Part shown: in pieces, positions 6,040 to 10,683 of the stretch
Layout: each line of letters begins with the position of its first letter
Numbering within the stretch: position 1 is the stretch's first letter
The notes under the pieces: model-generated
Databases searched by the model: none
Told to the model about the DNA's origin: nothing
The model's input: only the letters and a program-made list of their open reading frames with translations
Position numbers and translations under genes: made by a program
NCBI GenBank assembly: GCA_903928615.1
Contig: CAIYRJ010000050.1
Span: 1-10,683, forward strand
Source: an uncultured Actinomycetes bacterium
Lineage (GTDB): Bacteria > Actinomycetota > Thermoleophilia > Miltoncostaeales > Miltoncostaeaceae
Length of the DNA stretch: 10,683 nt
Direction: 5' to 3'

Positions 6040-7866
6040 GTGAACCCCGCCCGCTCCATCGAGGACCACGCCCTCATCGGCGACAAGCGCACATGTGCGC
6101 TGGTGGCCCGCGACGGGGCCATCGACTGGTTCTGCACGCCGCGGTTCGACGGGCCGGCGGTGTTCTGCTCGCTGCTGGGCACCGACGACAACGGCGAGTG
6201 GAGGGTCACCCCGCAGTCGGGGGTGCGGTCGTCGTCGCGGCGCTACGTGGGCGAGACTCTCGTGCTCGAGACCACCCTCACTGCGGACGAGGGCACCGTG
6301 AAGGTGACCGACTTCATGTCGCCCGAGCCCACCGGTCCGTGCATCGTGCGCATCGTCGAGGGCGTCGATGGCGCCGTGCCGATGGAGTCCGCGGTGTCCG
6401 CGCGCTTCGAGTATGGCCGCACGCGCCCGTGGGTGCGCCACTTGCCCGAGGGCGCGGACCTCATCTGCGGGCCCGAGGCCATGCGGCTGGTGTCGCCCGT
6501 GCACCACGGGCGCGTGGAGGGCGACATGGTGGCGCGCTTCACGGTGAAGCCCGGCCAGCGGGTGGGAATGACGCTCAACCACCATGCCTCGCACCTGCCG
6601 GCGCCGGCCGGACCGGATCCGGAGCACGCGCTCGCCGAGGCGCTGTCGTGGTGGGAGGGCTGGAGCTCGCGATGCCCCTTCGAGGGTGAGTGGCGCGAGC
6701 CGGTGGTGCGGTCGCTCATCACGCTCAAGGCGCTCTCGTATGCGCCCACCGGCGCGATCATCGCCGCGGCCACCACCTCGCTGCCGGAGCACCTGGGCGG
6801 CGTGCGCAACTGGGACTACCGGTACGGCTGGCTGCGCGACGCCTCGTTCACCCTCTACGCCCTCATGCTCGGCGGCTACACGCGCGAGGCCGTGGCATGG
6901 CGCGACTGGCTGCTGCGCGCGGTAGCCGGCGATCCCGAGGACATCCAGATCATGTACGGCGCCGCCGGCGAGCGGCGGCTCGCCGAGTGGGAGGTGCCGT
7001 GGCTGCCCGGCTACGCGGGCTCGCGCCCCGTGCGCGTGGGCAATGCCGCGGTGGACCAGTTCCAGTTGGACGTATACGGCGAGGTGATGGACTCCCTGCA
7101 TGTGGCGCGGCGCATCGGCGTGGAGCCCGACCCCGATGCGTGGTCGCTCGAGACCGCGCTCATGAACGCCCTGGAGTCGCGCTGGCGCGAGCCCGACGAG
7201 GGCATCTGGGAGGTCCGCGGGCCGCGGCGCCACTTCACCCACTCGAAGATCATGGCCTGGGTGGCATTCGATCGCGCCATCCGCGCGGTGGAGGAGTCGG
7301 GCCTCGAGGGCCCCACCGACCGGTGGAAGGCCATTCGCCAGGAGATCCACGACGAGGTGTGCCGCGAGGGCTTCGACACCACCCTCGGATCGTTCGTGCA
7401 GGCCTACGACGTGCCGCGGCTCGACGCCAGCCTGCTGATGATCCCGCTCGTGGGGTTCCTGCCGGCGGACGACCCGCGCGTGATCGGCACGATGGATGCC
7501 ATCCAGCGCGACCTCACGCGCGACGGGCTAGTGATGCGCTACGCCGATGTCGGCAGCGAGGGCGTGGACGGCCTGCCCGCCGGCGAGGGGGCCTTCCTGC
7601 TGTGCACCTACTGGCTCGTGGACAACCTCGCCATGGCGGGGCGCCACGACGAGGCGCGGGCGCTCTTCGAGCGCCTGCTCACCCTGCGCAACGACGTGGG
7701 GCTCATGGCCGAGCAGTGGGATCCGGTGTCGGGACGCATGCGGGGGAACTTCCCGCAGGCCTTCTCGCACGTGGGGCTCGTCAACTCGGCGTGGAACCTC
7801 GGCAGCAAGGGCGGCGCGGCCGCCCGGTGGGCGCCCGCGGGCAGCCCGGTCACCGCCGGGGCGTAG
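6040..7866 (+). CDS. Glycoside hydrolase family 15 protein (glucoamylase/trehalase-like)
   Basis: The 608-residue protein has the standard prokaryotic GH15 layout. The N-terminal beta-sandwich (~residues 5-210) opens with SIEDHALIGDKRTCALV, then RDGAIDWFCTPRFDGPAVF. An (alpha/alpha)6 barrel follows (~230-600) with GGVRNWDYRYGWLRDAS (~253-269; Asp259 and Asp267 line the sugar pocket in the family). The general acid is likely Glu391 in EGIWEVRG, followed by RHFTHSKIMAWVAFDRA. The base is likely Glu558 in LMAEQWDP, and the C-terminus FPQAFSHVGLVNSAWNL is typical. GH15 inverting enzymes release glucose from alpha-glucans or, in mycobacterial relatives, hydrolyse trehalose; the sequence alone does not decide which. 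No signal peptide is seen, so it is probably cytosolic, in glycogen or trehalose turnover. The GTG at 6040 is preferred; GTG 6031 adds MAA. The gene stands alone and converges on the nuclease gene. Confidence 0.92.
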   Translation: MNPARSIEDHALIGDKRTCALVARDGAIDWFCTPRFDGPAVFCSLLGTDDNGEWRVTPQSGVRSSSRRYVGETLVLETTLTADEGTVKVTDFMSPEPTGPCIVRIVEGVDGAVPMESAVSARFEYGRTRPWVRHLPEGADLICGPEAMRLVSPVHHGRVEGDMVARFTVKPGQRVGMTLNHHASHLPAPAGPDPEHALAEALSWWEGWSSRCPFEGEWREPVVRSLITLKALSYAPTGAIIAAATTSLPEHLGGVRNWDYRYGWLRDASFTLYALMLGGYTREAVAWRDWLLRAVAGDPEDIQIMYGAAGERRLAEWEVPWLPGYAGSRPVRVGNAAVDQFQLDVYGEVMDSLHVARRIGVEPDPDAWSLETALMNALESRWREPDEGIWEVRGPRRHFTHSKIMAWVAFDRAIRAVEESGLEGPTDRWKAIRQEIHDEVCREGFDTTLGSFVQAYDVPRLDASLLMIPLVGFLPADDPRVIGTMDAIQRDLTRDGLVMRYADVGSEGVDGLPAGEGAFLLCTYWLVDNLAMAGRHDEARALFERLLTLRNDVGLMAEQWDPVSGRMRGNFPQAFSHVGLVNSAWNLGSKGGAAARWAPAGSPVTAGA

Positions 7867-7880
7867 GCGCCGCTAGCGCC
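7866..7880. terminator. Small inverted repeat between convergent GH15 and nuclease genes
   Basis: GGCGC (7866-7870) and GCGCC (7876-7880) are perfect 5-bp arms around CGCTA, which contains the reverse-complement stop of the nuclease gene (CTA, 7873-7875). The arms overlap the ends of both genes, whose stops are only 6 bp apart. No T-run is present; a bidirectional terminator is inferred from position. Confidence 0.28.
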
Positions 7881-8667
7881 GCGCGCCCTCGCAGGCGATG
7901 CCGTCGCCGTCGCTGTCGAAGCGGTGGATGTCGGTTCCCACCACGCGGAACCTGCGCGCGGTGATGTCGGAGCAGTCGATGTCCGGCGGGGGCGACGGAA
8001 TGCACGCGCCCGCGTAGTTGGGGTCGCAGCGCCCGGATGCCGATCCCGCGGCGGCGCCTGCTCCCGCGCCCGCTCCCGATGATGAGCCGCCGCCGTACTG
8101 GGGCTTGGTGGTGTCCCCGTTGCACGGCGGGCCCCACACCCCGAGTCGGCCCTTCTTCGCGCGCACCTCGGCGGCGAGGAACGGCCCGGCGTACCGGAAC
8201 GGGATCTGCCCGTAGACGTAGGTCTTCGCGAAGCCCGTGCGCACGAGGCGGTAGTTCACCGACCCGCGCGCGCCGCCGGCGCTGCCCACGTACACGTAGC
8301 CGAGGAACCGGTTGTACTTGTCGCGGGCGTCCTGCGTGGGGTCGCTCTCCACCCGGATGCGCGTGCCCGCCGGAAGCAGCCGGGCGGCCTCGGCCGATGC
8401 CGCGGGTCCCCCGCACTGCACCGGGTAGCCCGGGCGCTTGGTCTCGGGCGTGTCGATGCCGATGAGCCGCATGGTGTTCTCGAAGCCGCGCGACTGGAAC
8501 TTGATGGTGTCGCCATCCACCACCCTGGTGACGGTGCCCTGCAGCACCACGGGCCCCGCGGCTACGGCGCCCGGGGCAGCGACCGCGAGCACGGCGGCGG
8601 CGGCGAGTCCAGCCCTGGTGACTGTCACCTGATGACGAAGGCGTCGCAAATGGCGTGGCATTGTCAT
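7873..8667 (-). CDS. Secreted thermonuclease (SNase) with C-terminal Excalibur domain
   Basis: The 264-residue protein starts with a basic segment (MTMPRHLRRLRHQVTVTR) and a hydrophobic Ala-rich core ending AAPGAVAA, a signal peptide. The SNase OB-fold spans ~residues 40-180: VVDGDTIKF (Asp51), MRLIGIDTPETK and DKYNRFLGYVYV. Arg67, Glu75 and Arg120 align with staphylococcal nuclease Arg35, Glu43 and Arg87, and Asp51 and Asp72 with its calcium ligands, so it should be an active Ca-dependent DNA/RNA nuclease. A Gly/Ser/Ala-rich linker (~192-212) leads to an Excalibur domain (CDPNYAGACIP, then DIDCSDI and FDSDGDGIACE, ~214-260), whose DxDxDGxxCE loop binds calcium in relatives. Likely role: extracellular nucleic-acid degradation or nutrient scavenging. 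ATG 8667 or ATG 8661 (MPRHLRR) could start it. It diverges from nhaA over 36 bp. Confidence 0.92.
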   Translation of the reverse strand: MTMPRHLRRLRHQVTVTRAGLAAAAVLAVAAPGAVAAGPVVLQGTVTRVVDGDTIKFQSRGFENTMRLIGIDTPETKRPGYPVQCGGPAASAEAARLLPAGTRIRVESDPTQDARDKYNRFLGYVYVGSAGGARGSVNYRLVRTGFAKTYVYGQIPFRYAGPFLAAEVRAKKGRLGVWGPPCNGDTTKPQYGGGSSSGAGAGAGAAAGSASGRCDPNYAGACIPSPPPDIDCSDITARRFRVVGTDIHRFDSDGDGIACEGARR

Positions 8668-8691
8668 GGAGGTGTATCAGGGGGGCACGGG

Positions 8692-8697
8692 TAGCCT
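8692..8697 (+). promoter_or_regulatory. Candidate -10 element for nhaA (TAGCCT)
   Basis: TAGCCT fits TAnnnT and ends 6 nt before ATG 8704, consistent with transcription starting at the start codon. The short sequence between it and the ATG (CCTTAC) has no Shine-Dalgarno. TTGTCA at 8661-8666 resembles a -35, but 25 bp separates the two, too far for normal use. Confidence 0.33.
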
Positions 8698-8703
8698 CCT
8701 TAC

Positions 8704-9864
8704 ATGGGTCCGATCCGTTCGTTCATGGCGTGGGAGGCAGCGGGCGGCGCGGCGCTGCTGGCCGCGGCCGTGGCAGCGCTCATCTGGGCGAATGCGGCGC
8801 CCGATGCCTATGCGGCGTTCTGGGCCACCGAGGTGGCCGGGCATTCGCTCAGCGCGATCGTGAACGACGGCCTGATGACGCTGTTCTTCCTGCTCATCGG
8901 CCTCGAGGTGAAGCGCGAGCTGGCGATCGGCGAGCTCGCCGATCGGCGCGCGGCAATCGTGCCCTTCGCTGCGGCCCTGGGCGGCATGCTGCTGCCGGCC
9001 GGCATCTTCCTGCTCATCGCGGGATCCACGCCGGCGGCGAACGGGTGGGGCATCCCGATGGCCACCGACGTGGCGTTCGCGCTCGCCGTGCTGGCAGCCC
9101 TTCGCTCGCGCGTGCCGCCGTCGCTCTGGGCCTTCCTGCTGGGCGTGGCCGTGATCGACGACATCGGCGCGATCATCGTGATCGCCGTGGCCTACTCGGG
9201 CGGCATCAGCGGCGCGTGGCTCGCTGCGGCGGTGGCGTCACTCATCGCGTTCTGGCTGCTGATCCGGCTCGGCGTGCGGTGGGTTCCGCTGTACGTGGCA
9301 CTGGGCATCGCGGCGTGGGCGTTCACGGCGATGTCGGGGGTGCACGCCACCATCGCCGGCGTGGCCATCGGCCTGCTCATCCCGGCCACGCTCGCGGGGC
9401 GCACGCCTGATCAGGCCCCGCTCGCGCGCACGGTGCACCTGCTGCACCCGTGGTCGTCGTTCCTCGTGCTGCCCATCTTCGCCCTGGCCAATGCCGGCAT
9501 CGTGTTCGCCGCCGGTGAGTTCGGCACCGAGGGGGCGGTGGCCGCGTCCGTGGGCGTGGCCGTCGGGTTGCTGGTGGGCAAGACGATCGGCATCCCGCTC
9601 GGTGCGTGGATCGCCGTGCGGGCCGGCCTCGGACGCATGCCCTCGGGCGCCAACTGGACGCAGGTGGTGGGCGTAGGGATGGTGGCCGGCATCGGATTCA
9701 CGGTGTCGCTCTTCATCACCGACCTCGCCTTTGACGACCTCGCCCTGCAGGACGCCGCGCGGATCGGCGTGCTCGCGGGATCGGTGGTGGCCGCCATCGC
9801 CGGGGCCACCATGCTGTGGGCCGCATCCCGGCGGCGCGAGGCCGCGGGCGACAAACGTGCCTGA
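8704..9864 (+). CDS. nhaA: Na+/H+ antiporter NhaA
   Basis: NhaA is an inner-membrane electrogenic antiporter that expels sodium (or lithium) in exchange for protons, giving salt and alkaline pH tolerance. The 386-residue length and a succession of about 12 hydrophobic helices fit the family. The ion-binding pair is Asp152-Asp153 in VAVIDDIGAIIVI (E. coli Asp163/Asp164). Thr121-Asp122 in MATDVAFALAVL correspond to Thr132/Asp133 of the unwound helix IV, and Lys293 in VGKTIGIPLG to Lys300. FFLLIGLEVKREL (61-73) and GIGFTVSLFITDLAF (329-343) are further signatures. All key residues are intact, so it should be functional. ATG 8704 gives the usual N-terminus (MGPIRSFMAWEAAGG). No fused thioredoxin or DsbA-like domain is present, and no nhaR-type regulator is adjacent. 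It is divergent from the nuclease gene, and the M15 peptidase gene begins 74 bp downstream. Confidence 0.95.
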   Translation: MGPIRSFMAWEAAGGAALLAAAVAALIWANAAPDAYAAFWATEVAGHSLSAIVNDGLMTLFFLLIGLEVKRELAIGELADRRAAIVPFAAALGGMLLPAGIFLLIAGSTPAANGWGIPMATDVAFALAVLAALRSRVPPSLWAFLLGVAVIDDIGAIIVIAVAYSGGISGAWLAAAVASLIAFWLLIRLGVRWVPLYVALGIAAWAFTAMSGVHATIAGVAIGLLIPATLAGRTPDQAPLARTVHLLHPWSSFLVLPIFALANAGIVFAAGEFGTEGAVAASVGVAVGLLVGKTIGIPLGAWIAVRAGLGRMPSGANWTQVVGVGMVAGIGFTVSLFITDLAFDDLALQDAARIGVLAGSVVAAIAGATMLWAASRRREAAGDKRA

Positions 9865-9884
9865 CCCGCGCGCCTGACCCGCGC
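9859..9884. repeat. Tandem duplication of a 13-mer spanning the nhaA stop codon
   Basis: GCCTGACCCGCGC occurs twice back to back (9859-9871 and 9872-9884) with no mismatch. The first copy contains the nhaA TGA; the second repeats it in another frame (13 is not a multiple of 3). Probably a recent slippage duplication; no function is evident. Confidence 0.75.
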
Positions 9885-9902
9885 GGCGGGGGTGCGATGC
9901 GA

Positions 9903-9933
9903 CCGCCCGCCGGGGGAATCCCCCGGCGGGCGG
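9903..9933 (+). terminator. Perfect 14-bp-stem hairpin between nhaA and the M15 peptidase gene
   Basis: The arm CCGCCCGCCGGGGG (9903-9916) is exactly complementary to 9920-9933 around the 3-nt loop AAT. All stem pairs are G-C, so it should be extremely stable. It lies 38 bp after the nhaA stop, and no T-run follows, as is common for U-less terminators in GC-rich actinobacteria. It also ends only 5 nt before ATG 9939 of the next gene, so it may instead, or also, mask that gene's initiation region. Which role applies depends on where the peptidase transcript begins. Confidence 0.55.
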
Positions 9934-9938
9934 CGAAC

Positions 9939-10604
9939 ATGCGGCCCATGCGTCCCATCACGTGCCTGCGCCTCACCGCGATCGCCGCTTCGGCGGCAGC
10001 CGCCTGCGCCCTCGCGCCCACCGCCCTGGCGGGCTACACGTCGAGCATCGCGCAGCTCACGCCCGCCGAGCGCAAGGCCATGACCCCGTCCGTGTGGCGC
10101 AAGGGCTGCCCGGTGGGGCTCGACGACCTGCGCGCCGTGCGCGTGAGCCACCGCACCTTCGGGGGCGGCGAGGCCACGGGCACCCTCGTGGTGCATGAGG
10201 ATGTCGCGCCGGCCGTGGCGCGCATCTTCCGCAGCCTGTACCGCGGCGGCGTGCCCGTGAGGAAGATCGAGCCGATCGAGAAGTACAAGGGCAGCGACTT
10301 CGACTCGATCGAGGCCGACAACACCTCGGCCTTCAACTGCCGCAAGGCAACGGGCAGCGGGCGGTGGAGCAACCACGCGTACGGCAAGGCAATCGACATC
10401 AACCCCATCGAGAACCCATGGGTTGAGCCGGGCGGCGTGGTGTACCACACGGCCAGTCGGCCCTTCGTGAAGCGCACGCCCCGACCGGGCATGGCCGTGG
10501 AGGGCGGCGCGCTGGTGCGCGCGTTCGACCGCGAGGGCTGGAAGTGGGGCGGCCGCTGGTCGGGGACCAAGGACTACCAGCACTTCTCCGCCGACGGCGG
10601 CTAG
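9939..10604 (+). CDS. Secreted M15-type peptidoglycan D,D-peptidase (VanY/M15C-like)
   Basis: The 221-residue protein has a signal peptide (MRPMRPITCLRLTAIAASAAA..., with ALAPTALA before the mature part) and a C-terminal M15 zinc-peptidase domain (~residues 75-217). Zinc ligands are visible as His146 and Asp153 in WSNHAYGKAIDINP and His215 in KDYQHF, and the WKWGGRW stretch (201-207) and the P.....NP spacing are typical of the M15C (extensin-like/M15_4) subgroup. Relatives cut D-Ala-D-Ala or L-Ala-D-Glu bonds of cell-wall peptides, so it likely trims peptidoglycan outside the membrane. Cysteines 57 and 134 may form a disulfide. The start could be ATG 9939 or ATG 9948 (MRPITCL); no Shine-Dalgarno is recognisable because the space before 9939 is taken by the hairpin. 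An upstream extension to 9816 would overlap nhaA and would put the signal peptide internally. Confidence 0.88.
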   Translation: MRPMRPITCLRLTAIAASAAAACALAPTALAGYTSSIAQLTPAERKAMTPSVWRKGCPVGLDDLRAVRVSHRTFGGGEATGTLVVHEDVAPAVARIFRSLYRGGVPVRKIEPIEKYKGSDFDSIEADNTSAFNCRKATGSGRWSNHAYGKAIDINPIENPWVEPGGVVYHTASRPFVKRTPRPGMAVEGGALVRAFDREGWKWGGRWSGTKDYQHFSADGG

Positions 10605-10662
10605 GCGCTTGCAATACTGCGCTTCCCGATGAGCGCAGGCGCCACGCCGAGGAGGCAGACAC

Positions 10663-10683
10663 ATGCCGGTTGAGTTCGATCAG
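10663..10683 (+). CDS. Start of a further gene (first seven codons only)
   Basis: ATG at 10663 is preceded by GAGGAGG (10649-10655) with a 7-nt spacer, the only textbook Shine-Dalgarno in the window. The visible residues are MPVEFDQ, and the frame stays open to the edge. AATACT at 10613-10618 could be a -10 that would give a leader of roughly 38 nt, without a clear -35. The product cannot be identified from seven residues. The gene starts 58 bp after the M15 peptidase stop. Confidence 0.6.

Noticed and set aside
5578..7350. 590-codon minus-strand open frame antisense to the GH15 gene
   Set aside because: The translation is His/Arg/Ala-rich without any recognisable motif, whereas the plus strand encodes an intact GH15 protein.
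8661..8697. TTGTCA plus TAGCCT as a classical -35/-10 promoter for nhaA
   Set aside because: The 25-bp spacing is far outside the usual 16-19 bp; only the -10-like hexamer is kept as a weak candidate.
1..10683. Possible mobile element, defence system, CRISPR array or RNA gene
   Set aside because: No integrase, transposase, nuclease-helicase set, regularly spaced repeats or tRNA/rRNA-like segments are seen; the SNase gene is a secreted scavenging-type enzyme rather than a defence component.

Overview
The window is a compact, very GC-rich bacterial chromosome segment, entirely protein-coding apart from short spacers. Third codon positions are almost always G or C, which is why long spurious ORFs appear in other frames. 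An actinobacterial (Actinomycetota) origin fits best. The serine-pathway aminotransferase is of the mycobacterial/actinobacterial SerC type, the secreted nuclease carries an Excalibur tail, and the PIG-V-like mannosyltransferase and GH15 protein are types common in that phylum. A deep, uncultured lineage such as Thermoleophilia is possible, but that is only an impression from gene content. No RNA gene, CRISPR array, transposon, integrase or phage gene is visible, and nothing points to recent horizontal transfer.

Layout, left to right. (1) The C-terminal end of a DHA2-type MFS drug exporter (+), convergent with (2) a secreted L,D-transpeptidase that carries an N-terminal alpha/beta-hydrolase-like domain and a peptidoglycan-binding domain (-). 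(3) Head-to-head with it lies serC (+), followed after 9 bp by (4) a class I PPK2 polyphosphate kinase (+). Convergent with these is a two-gene minus-strand unit: (6) a degenerate metallo-beta-lactamase-fold protein whose stop overlaps (TGATG) the start of (5) a PIG-V-like membrane mannosyltransferase. Divergent from that unit is (7) a GH15 glucoamylase/trehalase-like enzyme (+), convergent with (8) a secreted SNase-Excalibur nuclease (-). Divergent from the nuclease is (9) an NhaA Na+/H+ antiporter (+), followed by (10) a secreted M15-type D,D-peptidase (+) and (11) the first seven codons of a further gene (+) with a strong Shine-Dalgarno.

The genes do not form one pathway. Several act at the cell envelope (L,D-transpeptidase fusion, M15 peptidase, PIG-V mannosyltransferase, exporter, NhaA, secreted nuclease). 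Others are housekeeping or energy metabolism (SerC, PPK2, GH15). Gene junctions are very tight: three convergent pairs are separated by 6-25 bp, each with a small inverted repeat. Four plus-strand genes have a TAnnnT-like (or GATAGT) hexamer only 6-7 nt before the likely start codon, suggesting leaderless transcripts.

The most unusual items are the three-domain hydrolase/PG-binding/L,D-transpeptidase protein, a perfect 14-bp-stem hairpin ending 5 nt before the M15 start codon, and the coupling of a motif-degenerate MBL-fold protein to the mannosyltransferase. I see no convincing undescribed multi-gene system.
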